DNA of 64,000 nucleotides from Meloidogyne chitwoodi (lineage: Eukaryota > Nematoda > Chromadorea > Rhabditida > Meloidogynidae): positions 1,550,001 through 1,614,000 of the forward strand of contig JACZZP010000018.1 of NCBI GenBank assembly GCA_015183035.1. The letters run 5' to 3'. This document shows positions 16,283 to 27,772 of this stretch, in pieces. How positions within the stretch are numbered: the first letter of the stretch is position 1; every line of letters begins with the position of its first letter. The notes below the pieces were generated by a model, which made no database searches, was not told the origin of the DNA, and saw only the letters and a list, made by a program, of their open reading frames with translations. The position numbers and the translations under genes were made by a program.

Positions 16283-16594
16283 TTTACGAAAAAAATGTCA
16301 AAATTTTTCTTTAAAAATCTCAACTATTTAAAACAATTTTGGAAACAATTTTTAAAATAATATAAAGTAATAATATCGGTTTTCTCAATCACTTTATAAA
16401 TTTTACTCAAAACTTGTCAGATTTAAAGAGCAGTTGGAGGGAAGAAACAAAATTTGTGTGGCTAAAATCATATGACTGACATCGTGGCAGATTTTGTGAA
16501 GAAACAAATATAGTAATAAAACTTTTAAAAAGGGCCGTCAAATTTTTAAGTAAAAAATAAAAATAAAAGAGGCTAATAAAGTCTCTTAGGGATC

Positions 16595-16740
16595 ACTAGA
16601 GTCTAAGCCTTGTAACTCATCAGCATGTAGATCATTTAAAATGCTTTTGATGTCAATCGATAGAGAATTAAATTTACTATAAAATATGCTTTAAATGAAA
16701 ATTTTTGATAATTGTTAAAAAAAGTTATATTCAAAAAACT
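16595..16740. repeat. Partial family A repeat
   Basis: Carries TAACTCATCAGC, a block like GATGTCAATCGATAGAGAAT, and AAAGTTATATTC; it aligns by eye with the left half of the copy near 41490. Confidence 0.45.
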
Positions 16741-16919
16741 GAAGGAAATGATCCGAATAAGGTAATTTTTTAATTTAAATTTTTTAAAACTTAGATTAAA
16801 AATTTTTATCTAGTTAATTTTTGTAGCAAATTTAATTCTTTATTTAAAAAAACTTAAAAATTTAATTTATTATTTAATTAAAGAAAATAAACTTAAGATA
16901 TACCCAATAAAAAGTGGTT

Positions 16920-17230
16920 TGGGGCGCACTACTATAAAATAGTCAATTTAAAACATAAATTCTTCAAATTTTGTAAGAATATTCTTAATAGTAGTACCTA
17001 ATTTTCCTAAAAATTTTATAATTTTTGGTTCTGTATATCAAAAGTTATGGCCAAAAAACAACCAAAAATGGAGATTTTTAAAGAAAATTAAGCATTTTTC
17101 GAGCATAACTAAAAAAATATTTAACCAAAAATTATAAAATTTTTAGAATATTTATTTAACATTATAAAAAATATTTATGTAAAATTTTAAGGCTCTAGGT
17201 TACTTATTTGCTATTGTATAGACACGCAAT
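16920..17230. repeat. Fold-back repeat, family B, copy 1
   Basis: Starts with GGGGCGCACTACTATAAAAT. The centre has AAAGTTATGGCCAAAAAACA, with an inverted counterpart of the preceding ATTTTATAATTTTTGGTT block further right. Similar sequence recurs near 20960, 34110 and 42320. Confidence 0.6.
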
Positions 17231-17659
17231 GAAACATTACTTAGCACAACTCTTTTGGATTAAATTAATAAAGTTTTAAGAAAATTAAAGTTTTAAAAGG
17301 TTTAAATAAATAAATAAAAAAGGAATAAATATTTTTTAAGTATTTTAAGTATTAAATATAATTGTAATAAAATAAAAAAAGTTTATTTTAAAAACGGAAG
17401 AGAAATTTGAGATTTTGAAGAAAAAAAGAAAAGATTTAAAAAAAGAAATATTTTATTTTATTTGAAGGTGGAAAGAAGAAGAAAAAAAGAAAAATCTTCG
17501 CTCAATTTTTTAGTGAATTAAATAGTTTTAGAAAAGTAATTTTGAAGGATTTATTTTAGATTAAAAATGGAAGGATTTTGCCATTTAAGAGCTGAAATTT
17601 AATAGAAAATATTTTAAAATATTTAGTAAAACAAGGGATTTTATAAATCATCTTTGGAG

Positions 17660-17735
17660 AAATACTCATTTCGTCACTAATAAGAAAAATACTCATTTCG
17701 TCACTAATAAGAAAAATACTCATTTCGTCACTAAA
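17660..17735. repeat. Three-copy 27-bp tandem repeat
   Basis: Three copies of a unit reading AAATACTCATTTCGTCACTA plus ATAAGAA; the first two intervals are identical. No coding frame. Confidence 0.9.
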
Positions 17736-18119
17736 AATAAGGGGACAGCCTCAACTGTGATAATTATGACTTTGTATTTAATAAAAAAAGTGTGGGATTA
17801 TAGGAGAAATTGGAAAAAAATTTAAAATTAAAGTAAAAATTAAATTAATATAATAAATAAATATACGTTTTGATTTTTCTTAAAATAATATAGAGAATCA
17901 ATAAAATTAAAAAAAGACAGATTTTCCCAATCAACGTTAAAAAAAAAGAATTTTTAAGTAAAAAATAAAGAATCATCCATCAATCAGGAAAAAAAACTAA
18001 AAGAAAAATATATATTTTTTAAATATTTGGCCATTATCTATTACGTTATTGGCCCAAATTTGTGATCCAAATTTGGTTAATTTTTTGGTTAAATTTTGTT
18101 GAAGTTTTGGCCTAAAAGT

Positions 18120-18488
18120 TACGTTTCGACGCGAACATTATAATTCCTAAGTCCTTTTTTGGTTCATAACTTTTTTATTTTTCAACCTTTTAGAACAATT
18201 CTTATATCATTCGAAAGCTCTAAATCTGCGGATTATTTATTGTAAAAGGACTGAACTTATCTAAACATTTTCAAAAAAGATATAATGAAATAATTGAAGA
18301 AAATCGTGATTTTTCGCAGTTAAACGCTTATAACTTTTTAATAAATTATTAGATCAGAACAGTCCAAACTAATAAAATAATACTTTAATTAATAGCTTTC
18401 GAATGATACAAGAATTATTTGAAAACATTTAAAATTTAAAAAGTTATGTTCAAAAAAAGAAGGTTACCGGTTGGCGTCAAAACGACCT
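18120..18488. repeat. Fold-back repeat, family A
   Basis: Left end TACGTTTCGACGCGAAC, right end GGCGTCAAAACGACC. Left block TCATTCGAAAGCTCTAAATC is mirrored by AGCTTTCGAATGAT on the right, and TTCATAACTTTTTTATTTTT by AAAAAGTTATG. Confidence 0.7.
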
Positions 18489-18874
18489 TTGCATTTAAAT
18501 TTTAGTGTTTATTCTTTTGAATTTTAATCTAAAAAATATTAAAAATGTTAACAAGTTTTATTTAAAAATATTTTTTGATTGATTGATAATATTAAATAAA
18601 TAAAATAATTAAAAAAAAAGTAAAAAGAAAATATAGGGGAAGAGGTAGCAATTAATTTTGTTTAAAAGAAAAAAATTTTTTAAGGAAAAGACATTACAAA
18701 TATAATAAAAAAATATATTATATTTACCTTATTTTTTAGTGGTTTTACTTTTTTTAACACTCATTGGTAATTTTTTATTATTTTTTTTAATAATTTATAG
18801 GACACACTAGGTAATTTTATGAGGGAATAAATTTTAAAAATTTCAAATCTTTTCGTTGGATAAAGTTAAAAATT

Positions 18875-19295
18875 TGAATTTTTGTCCAAATATAGAGGTA
18901 ACTGTTTGCTACAAAATGATATTAAATTAAAAATATTTTGCTTCAGTTTCAAAAGGTTGTTGAATTTTAAAGTGAGTTGGGTAGTGATTTCTGGAAGGCA
19001 TATTTTGATTTACTTTTTAGGCCATAACTTTTCTTTAAATAAAGCTAAATTTTTTATTTTTTGCCAAAAGATAAAAGAATGTTTATAGAATTGTTTATTA
19101 TAAAAATTGAAGCAAAAAGTTTGCTTCATTAAAAATTATTTTTAAAAAATACTTCAAAGGATAACCTAACAAAAATCAACTCGACTCAATTTAAAATTCA
19201 GCAACTTTTTGAAACTGAAGCAGAATATTTTTGTTTTAATATTATTTTGTAGCAAATAGTTACATCTATATTTGGACTAAAAATAAAATTTTTAG
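18875..19295. repeat. Long imperfect inverted repeat
   Basis: Left arm about 18875-18985 (TTTGTCCAAATATAGAGGTA onward) pairs with right arm about 19178-19290, which ends TACATCTATATTTGGAC. Shared blocks include TTTGCTACAAAAT/ATTTTGTAGCAAA and CTTCAGTTTCAAAA/TTTTTGAAACTGAAG. The spacer is about 190 bases. Confidence 0.75.
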
Positions 19296-19814
19296 CTTCA
19301 ACTAAAAAAAAAGTTATAGCCAAAAATGTAACCTCAACATAATATCATTAAATTAAAAAATAAATAAAAATGTAAAAATTGAGGTTAGAAATTGATAAAT
19401 TTATTAGTTTATTAAAAGAACGAATAAAGTAACTTTAGAAAAGAAATCAACACTCATTTTGTTAGTTAAAAATATCTTTTAGAAGTAAAAAAGAATAAAG
19501 GAATTTTAGGGTAATTTATGGACAATTGGTCAATTTTTTATTTTAAATCAAAGAAAAAATTGAAGAAATAAAGAAAATTAAGAAAATAAATGAAGAAACA
19601 GAAAATTACTGAAATAAACGTGAGGAATTGATTATTAGTGATTTTTTGGTTATAAACGTCACCCCTTACACTTTTTTATTCACTATCAATATCCCTCTTA
19701 AAATAAACTAAAAATTAGTTAAGTGAAGCAAACTTAAATTATATTAATGTGTTTTAAAACTTTTTTCTGATCGAAGATAAAAAAAAATAGGTAATTTAAT
19801 AACAGACTTTCAAC

Positions 19815-19905
19815 AATCTATAGTGGCGCTGAACTGACCAGTTGGCACTGAACTGACCAGTTAGCACTGAAATGGCCAAATAACTACATCGAGGCTTCGA
19901 ACTGT
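19815..19905. repeat. Short tandem repeat GCACTGAACTGACCAGTT
   Basis: Three imperfect copies of a roughly 20-base unit, GGCGCTGAACTGACCAGTT, GGCACTGAACTGACCAGTT and AGCACTGAAATGGCC. Non-coding. Confidence 0.75.
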
Positions 19906-20957
19906 TCAAATGTTTAAAAGAGAAGTTTGGCTCTGAATCATCTGCTTTAAGTGTCGCCATAAAATTGGCGTTAAACCGGGCTAAATCATCAATCATGATT
20001 TTAGCACTGGAACGACCACAGAAAAGAAAAATTAAATAAAAATGTAATGTATCATTTTTGGGGATTTGCTGACATTTTTACTATATTAAAATATACTCTA
20101 AATAGAAAATGATCATTCTCAACCAACCATCTGTCACTGTAAAATTTTCATCATTTTTCATAATCGCCTTGAATTTATTTTTTTTTATTCTTTCTACAAA
20201 TAACAGACCTAATAGACAGCATTTGTTGCTCTTTTTTCAATAAATAAATAAATTTTAAAATTATGATGAAGAGAGAATTCTGTCAGAAGTAAAAATCAGA
20301 AAAGCAGAAGAATTTAGTATTTTTAAAATAAAAAGTAAATAAATAAATTTAAAAAAAAGAAAAGAGATTAAAAATATGACGGAAATTATATTTTACTGAA
20401 TATGATCTGTTTAAATAATTTTTATTTGAAAAAAATTATTTAAAATTTTTGAAAAATAATTAAAATGAGTTAATTATAAATATTTAAAAATAAAAATAAA
20501 TAAATAAAAAAATTCGAAAAAAGCAATTTTATAATAAGGGTAAAATATAGGGAAAATGCAAAGGTATAAGTGAACATTTAGAAAAAAAAATAAAATAAAA
20601 ATAAAATAAAAATAAAATAAAAATTTTAAAAAATAAAATAAATATTTTTGGAAACATTAAATTACTCAAAATAAATAAAAAATATTTTTTTAAATTAAAA
20701 TATAATTACTACATAGTATTTGCGCACTCTACGGCCATTTTCTACACTACAACCTTTTTACTCTTTTCACCCCTATTTTCTCTTTTTTCCCTTTTCTGTC
20801 GTAAATTCTGTTTATTTTGTGTGGCTGTTAAGTTTTTAGTATTTTTTGGATTTTTTGGTTTCAATGTAATTTAGTATTTTTTACTTTTGTTTATGGACAT
20901 AAACCGGTCTAATAATAAACAAGCAAATTTTAAGGAAAATGCAAAGGTGAAGGGGGA

Positions 20958-21308
20958 ATTTCGGCGCAGTATAGTAAAGACGCGGGGCGTTATAAAATTG
21001 TCTAGAGTGAACTTTGATTAATAAAATTTTGCCTAATTATTCTTAAAGGGTTTAACTAATAACCATAAAAATTTCAGAATTTTTTGTTAGGTATTTCGAA
21101 AATTATTTAAAAAAAGTCGAATTTTTGAAAAATATCGACTATTTTTGTGGTTTTTTGCTTATAACATTTGAAATAATTAGTTTACAATTTTGAAATTTTT
21201 GGAAAAGTTAGGTATTAATATAAAGTATATTTTATAAAATTTTCAAGTCTTTAAGTGCAATATAGCAGTTTATATAAGCGCGCACCCAAGCGACCCTGCG
21301 CTTAAACG
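20958..21308. repeat. Fold-back repeat, family B, copy 2
   Basis: Begins TTTCGGCGCAGTATAGTAAA and ends near AAGCGCGCACCCAAGCG. The middle has a block with AATTTCAGAATTTTTTG and a mirrored TTACAATTTTGAAATTTTTGG. Confidence 0.6.
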
Positions 21309-21479
21309 CAAATGCAAAACTGGTTGAGAAAAATATATTAAAATTTAGATAATAATCTCTAATAATAAAAAATATTATTAAATTAGCTTTGTGAAATAAA
21401 AAAGTTTAAGTTTTAAATTATTTAAAATCGTAAAGTTAAATATTTGCAAATTATCTTTTCATATTTATTAAAAACTTTT

Positions 21480-21665
21480 TAAATTATGGTTAAAGAATAT
21501 CGGTTTTTTCATAAAAAAAATCCTATTTCAGAGCTTTCGATTAATATAAAAATTGTTTAGCTTGGATAAAAATTAAAAAGTTATGTTCAATCAAAGTTGT
21601 GACTCTTTTTGTAAAAAAATATTTTTTAAACCTTCACTTTTTGGCGCTTATTTTGGCGTTTTCTC
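21480..21665. repeat. Partial family A repeat upstream of the membrane-protein gene
   Basis: Contains CAGAGCTTTCGATTAATATA and AAAAAGTTATGTTCAA, then TTGGCGCTTATTTTGGCG. It looks like one half of a family A copy. Confidence 0.45.
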
Positions 21666-21804
21666 TAATAACTAGATAGTGTTAAAAATTGGAAAGTTAT
21701 AGAGTTTGATATTTTTTAATGTCTTCTTTGCTGTTTTTAATGAAAATTTTAACTGTTTTTTGTGTTTTTTTTTCTAATTTTTGTATATTTAGCTTAAAAA
21801 AGAT

Positions 21805-22576
21805 ATGGCAATAATTTCAACTCTCTTCCATTTTGGTAAAGGTGTCGGATGTTATTTTGTTGAGGCTGTGAATATTGCTTTAAATCCGAGTAAACCAATT
21901 CCAAAAACAGCTATTCATCCACGGTTTTTTTTTTAATTTAATTTATTATTTATTTTAAATATTATTTAAGAATGCCTGCATCTCCAGCTATGGTTACTGA
22001 ATATCTTCGAATGTTTCCGTATCGTCATTATTGGAAGTTTATGCCTATAATTAGATGTATTGTATTTTGTGGTCTTGTCTTTACTCCTATTTACTTAATG
22101 AGTCCATGTTTGTTTCTTTTTTTCTTAGTTTTACTTTATAGATCGTTTTCTTTTTTAAACTTCACGAAAAATGTTTTTTTCCAATTTTTCTAAATTTAGT
22201 TAATTCGCCTATTGCTTGTGCTAAAAAGAAGCAATTGGGGGAAGCAGTTCATCATGGCGAGGTTTGTCTTTTATTTTTTGTTTAATTTGTTAAGAACCTA
22301 TTTACACTAAATTTTCAAAGTTAATGATCTGGTCGAAAACATTGTGGAAATTCCTACTTTTTATCTTTTCCCTAAAAACCTATTCGAAGCCGTAATAATT
22401 TTCTACTTATTTTTATAAAAGTTTTGAAAAAATATTTTAAGGCTTCTTATACTTTTGGGCGTACACAACGTAGAGAGGATGCAAAATACTTTAAGGAATA
22501 TGATCCAAAGGCTAACTTGCGTCCACATTTTTTCAAAGATGAGATTTCATGGAGTAAACTCAAGTATATAATTTAA
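21805..22576 (+). CDS. Small single-pass membrane protein, function unknown
   Basis: Four exons, 21805-21923, 21971-22107, 22200-22261 and 22442-22576, close in phase to give 150 aa. A TATATTTAG acceptor 13 bases before the ATG fits trans-splicing. Residues about 55-82 (WKFMPIIRCIVFCGLVFTPI onward) form one hydrophobic segment. The C-terminal half is polar and charged with an FGRTQRREDAKYFKEYDPKA stretch and ends WSKLKYI. There is no clear signal peptide. I do not recognise the family. The size, single TM and basic/aromatic tail resemble accessory subunits of inner mitochondrial membrane complexes, but that is only a guess. Its consistent splicing and lack of low-complexity sequence make it a convincing gene. 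Confidence 0.75.
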
Positions 22577-22604
22577 TTTTTTTTTAATTTTTACATTTGA
22601 AAAA

Positions 22605-22872
22605 AGGCTCTAGTCCAGTTTGAGTCTAAACGACTTTTAAGAGTTCAATAAGAATTTATTAAACCAATCATATTTTGTTAAGCAACTTTTATCATATTTA
22701 GGTTATAATAGTATTTTATCTTTAGTTTACTAAATTTGAGACAAACGGCCACAAGGATATAACAATTAAGTTAGAAAATTATATTGATATAACAATGAGT
22801 TTGTCATTGAGATCCTTATTGAACTCATAAATTTTTGATTTGACTCAATAGACTGGACAAGGGCTAAAAATT
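22605..22872. mobile_element. MITE-like inverted-repeat element
   Basis: Left arm (GGCTCTAGTCCAGTTTGAGT, then GAGTTCAATAAGAAT) is mirrored at the right (ATCCTTATTGAACTC, then TTGACTCAATAGACTGGAC). Arms are about 50 bases, imperfect, around a 160-base centre. Confidence 0.6.
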
Positions 22873-22999
22873 CTTTTTTTAGCTATTATCCACTTGGTTA
22901 TAGCAGTGAACATTAGGAAACAACAATTTTGTTAAATTTGAGGATAAATTTAGACGACAAAAAATTATTTAAATTTTTTTTCTTTATTTGATATATATA

Positions 23000-23299
23000 A
23001 GGGTTGCCGTGGATTGAGCGTAAATGTCGGGAGGTTTATAATTCCTTGGGTTGGGTTTTGCGTGTTTTAGGCGAAAAAATGGACAATTTTCCCTTGAGTC
23101 TTATAAAAAAGTTCACATTTGTATTTTTGTTTTTAACTTGCCAAATGAGAACCTAGAGATAAATTAATTTTTGTAAATTAATTTATTTAGATTTTCCTAA
23201 TAAAACCAAAAATTAAAAAAAAAGTAATTTTAGACAATTCCCGGATAGGGTTAAGCTAACATTTTTCGTTTCGGGTTGAAAAAGTCTTGCGGCAACCCT
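23000..23299. mobile_element. Candidate 300-bp MITE with AGGGTTGCCG ends
   Basis: Left terminus AGGGTTGCCG, right terminus CGGCAACCCT, exact inverted repeats 300 bases apart. The interior is unusually G-rich on the left (GGGTTGGGTTTTGCGTG). A TA lies just outside each end or within a few bases, which would suit a Tc1/mariner-type target, but the duplication is not certain. Confidence 0.55.
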
Positions 23300-24689
23300 G
23301 TTTAGTATACACAATTATTGTTATATCTACTTTGTGCTCTTTTTTCTGGTAGGTGACTTTATAAAAATAAATATTTTTAGTTAAATTAATTTAAAAGTAA
23401 GGTAAGGTATAGACCTTTTTTAAATTAAGTTTACTGGCTATAAAAATATTCTTTTAATAAGAATATATAAATACTTTATGTGTTTTTATATTTTTTAGTA
23501 TTAAAGGTAAGCATTTCCTAAACTTATATTACAAATCAGATGTTTTTGATTATGACATTTTTGTTAATGTTTTCCGGAAAAACATGTTTTCTTCTTTTTA
23601 ATGTTTTCCGGTTAGTTTTTGAAAAACATTTTTTTCTTCTTTTCTTGCAACAAAAATGTTTTATCTAAAAAATCTGGCCTTTCTTTGTATTTAACACGTA
23701 AAAGAAGTTTTTTCTTTTCTTTTTCAATTTTCTGCCTGGTAGTACCAGGCAATTTTTCCCCCTTGTTTTTTCTCCTCATTTGCGCCCCTTCTTTGTTTGT
23801 TTTTTATATTTTTTTGTTTATATTTTTAAGAAGATTTTTTCTGCTAATTTTACTTATTTTCTTGAAGTTTTGAAGGGAAGGTGAAAGTTTTTTTTTTAAA
23901 AAAGGAAGAGGATATATAAAAATTAGGGAAAAGATAGCTTTATAAAATCATTTTTTTCACTTCAAAAAACAAGTATTTTTAAAATCCTCTAAAAAAATTT
24001 TTTTTTTGCGAGTAAAAATTGTGTGCGTAAAATAAATGTTTTTTCTAAACATTTTTGTCTGGATTATTTTTTCTTTTTCTATTGTTTTTTTAATAAAACA
24101 TTAAAAATCAACAAATGAAAAAGTTGCTTTTTAATTTTTCTCATTATTCATCAATAATACACGTTCTCGAAATTTTTTATTATTTCAATTTTTTGTCAAA
24201 ATATTTTGGAGTTTTCCAGATTATTATATATTGCCCTTGAAAATAAGTTTTTAAAAAAAATTTTTTTTGGACATTTTTAACTTATTTATTTTTTCCTTTT
24301 TCACTTATTTTATAGCCTAAATCCATATGTTTAATTCTCATTTTATTTATCAATAAAAAATATTTATAATTAAAAAAAATTAATCATCTTATTTAAACAA
24401 AAATAAATAAAATGACTCAGAAAATTCTGTGATTCATTCTTTTCAAAAAAATTGTTTTTAAAGTCCATAGCAAAATTCAAAAAAATAATATAATATTTTT
24501 AAAATTCCTATGTATTGATTCTTTTTTTTCCTCTCTTTTTAACTACATATATTTTCATTCAATGTTTGTACATATTTATCATTTAGCTTTTTCTTCGTCA
24601 TTTGTTGGCTCACTTATATATTTCTTAAACGAATGTCACACATCTGTCACATCATCCATTTCATTCACTAAAACTAAAAAATGTTAAAG

Positions 24690-24825
24690 GGACAAAATGT
24701 CCAATTTTTAAAATGGACAAAATCTAAAATTCTTTAAAAATGGACAAAATGTCCAAAAGAAATATTTAGTGTAAAAAAGACATTAAAATTTACTTTTTTG
24801 GACATTTTGTCCAATTTATTAATTT
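24690..24825. repeat. Cluster of GGACAAAATGTCC palindromes
   Basis: Repeated GGACAAAATGTCC-type words, some only half-sites (ATGGACAAAAT), appear five times in about 140 bases. Each full copy is a 13-base palindrome apart from its centre. Confidence 0.6.
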
Positions 24826-25940
24826 GAGCATTATGTACATTATTGTATATCCCTCTATATATATTTTACTAAAAATGGATCTTTTTTCACAATGTTTCAT
24901 ATCAAGTGCTCGCCTGTCAATAATATACATATATTTGTATTTTCGCGTGCTGCTTTTCCCTCTACACATCATTACAATGCCCGCCCATTTTATCCTTTTT
25001 AAGTAGTAGACATAACAAAAATTGTTTTGTTGGCGGTCGTATAAGAGAAGAAAAATAAAAGAAAAAAAGGGTAAAAGAAAAGTAAAAAATAAAATAAGAG
25101 AGAAAGAAATATATGACCTACACACATACACACACACACGCTTCACTTTTCTACTTGTTATATACTTATGTATGTATTTATTTAGCATTTTTACATGTGA
25201 TACATGTATTCTTTCACAATTTTTTTTATTTTTAAAGATGTAATAGTTGAAAATAATTTTTTTTTTAAGAATTTTGTTATATATTTAAAAATTCGATTTT
25301 TAGCCTGTAAAAATGCAAAATTGTTCCTTTTATCTGTGGACAATTTTGCTTTTGATTTGACCAAATACCTTTTACTTTTTTGATTTTTTTAGTTCCCTAT
25401 TTAATAGTAGGTAATTTATTCAATTCTCATATTATTTGCTCATTCTATTTTTATAAAACGAACAATTTAATTTAGGAAATGTTGGAAATTGTTAATTTTT
25501 CCATCGTCCAAGTCCAAAATCCCGCTCCTTTCGTTATCTTTTAATAATCAGAGTTAGTCCAGAAAAATTCGTCTAGACCTGGATGAAAACTTAATAAGTT
25601 TTAAATTACTTAACATTTTGTCCATTTTGACCATTTAACGTGGATTAGAGCCCGAAATTTTAATTCTAAAAGAGTGGAACAAAATAAACTCAAGTATTAA
25701 CACCTTTTTTATAATTTTAATTCTCTTAAATTTTTCATAATTTTCCTATTCTTCTATTTTGTCATTTAATGTTTAAAAGTATATAATAAGACAACCGATA
25801 AGCTTTTGTTGGCATTGGATGACTTAAGACTTTCATACATATAATATATAAGTTCTCTTCTTATTGTCACTTGCAAAAAATTAGTAATAGTGAGAGCAAC
25901 AAAACATTCTCATTCTCTCCCCTCTAAAATTTTATGATGG

Positions 25941-25953
25941 TATAAAAAGGCGG
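25941..25953 (+). promoter_or_regulatory. TATA-like element
   Basis: TATAAAAAGGCGG stands out in its context and is followed about 30 bases on by GTTGTGCAGACACGG. It could be a core promoter for a long 5' leader of the homeodomain gene or a non-coding RNA. Weak evidence. Confidence 0.2.
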
Positions 25954-27772
25954 TATTTTTCTTTCGTAGCAGTTGTGCAGACACGGATGCGTCTACTTAA
26001 ATGTAAAGAAAAATAAAAAAAGAAAGAAAATAGAGAAATAAGAGAATGAAAGTTGGGAAGAGAGAAAAAAATTTGTGGTTAGTTTTTTCAACCAAAACGT
26101 CCTTCAACTAAATTTCCCCAAAAAAGCTTTCTTTCAACATATATTGCACGCACATAACACATCTAAACCTTTTTTGCACACACAAATACACACCTTTTTA
26201 TTTCTAGAGAAACTGCTTGCTTCCCTTCTCTCCTCTTAAACATAAAATTCATATATATTATATATTCCTTTATAGTTTTGTATGTCGTCATTTATGTATT
26301 TCTACTACTACACCTTTATTTTCTTAAAATTCTGATTTTTGTTAAAATTCCGGAAGAAGTTTCAGAAACATAATTTTAGTTTCCGGAAAATACTGACAAT
26401 GAGAGAGCAGTTTAATACTTACATAATATATATAATATAGTACATTTCTATCTAAATTTTCCGGATTTTTTTACTACTTAATTTTTTCTCTTTTCTTTTA
26501 GGGTTTTTACTTTAATATTTTTTTCAATCATTTTTCTTATTAGAATATTAAATAAAATACAAAATTCCAAAAATAAATATCTTACTTTCCATAGCAACAC
26601 TTATTTAATTCTGTGTTTTTTAATACTTTTTTTTTAATGTCCTCTGAATTTTTTGTAATTTTTTTGCTTTAAAAAATTTTTCTTTCTTTGCAGAAATAGC
26701 CTTGCGCCTTACTTAATCTTCTCCACATAAATATTAAAAAAAAATAAAAAAATATTTAAAAAAAACATCCTTGGAGAATTTTTTTTATTAAATTTATTAA
26801 TAATTCCCCTCTAACATTTAAACAAAATTTAAAATTTTTAATTTTTTAGAACATTTTCCACATTTTTTCATTTCCACGTATAAAAAAATGCGTTGGTTGA
26901 CCTTGTGATGTCTCTCTTATGCCAATCACTAAATTCAACTTTTTTTTAATAAAAATAATTTTTTCGCTAAACTCCTTTTTTAACGTGTTGGCAAATTCTT
27001 CAAAAATATTGTAACTGTCCTCGATTTATTTATTTATTTGAGAGAATTGAATTTCTACACATTATTATTACATATTAAAAAAAAATAATTTCTTTTTCTC
27101 TCGTAGTTTTTTCTTTTTATTTATTTAACACAATCGAACCATTTAATAAATTTTTGTTATATTTATTTTCCCAAATTTTTGCATTTTTTAGATTTTGATG
27201 AAATAATTAATTGGATAGAGTGTCTAAAATTAAAAAAAGGTCAAAAGTCTGTTTTTCTACTTTTAATCAGATTTTTAAATATTTTTATTTTTTTGGGTAC
27301 TTCTCCTTTTCTTTATTTTTTTGAGTGTTTGATAGAAGCAAGTTGAATTACAATAAAACCATAAAACAATTTTAAAATTAAAAAATAGTTAAGAATGTGT
27401 TTATGTTTTAATTTAAAATATCAAAAGGTGAAGCTAATTCAAATCTCTATTTTAATACTCGCGACAAAGTGTGAGTGTAGAGGTGAATTTTAAAAAAAAA
27501 ATCTAAAAGGTTAGACAAAAAACACAATATTAAACTTTTAATTTCTGCGAATATATGGGATGTTACTCTTCAACATTTTTATTAACATTATCTCTTATTT
27601 ATAGTAAAAATATAAAATTGCTTTTTCTTCAACTATATCATATACGTTTACACATTTTTAACATTTTTGTGCACATTTTTATAAAAAAAGATGTATAAAT
27701 AATATTAGTATTTATTTTTTCTTAGATTTACAACAAAAAATAAAATAAATAAAAATTTTTATTTTTTAAAAA

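Larger units (their letters stand above)
23300..27772. other. Gene-free region upstream of the homeodomain gene
   Basis: Mostly AT-rich sequence with T-rich tracts. Distinct items inside it are the TCCGGAAAA-containing stretch at 23570-23620, the GGACAAAATGTCC cluster at 24690-24825, a short CA repeat at 25123-25140 and a TATA-like site at 25941. No convincing coding exon was found. Confidence 0.5.

Noticed and set aside
19796..19996. 66-codon minus-strand open frame
   Set aside because: It overlaps the GCACTGAACTGACCAGTT tandem repeat and has no recognisable domain.
24790..25188. 132-codon minus-strand open frame
   Set aside because: Tyr/Ile/Lys-rich, spans the CA microsatellite and GGACAAAATGTCC cluster; no domain or splice evidence.
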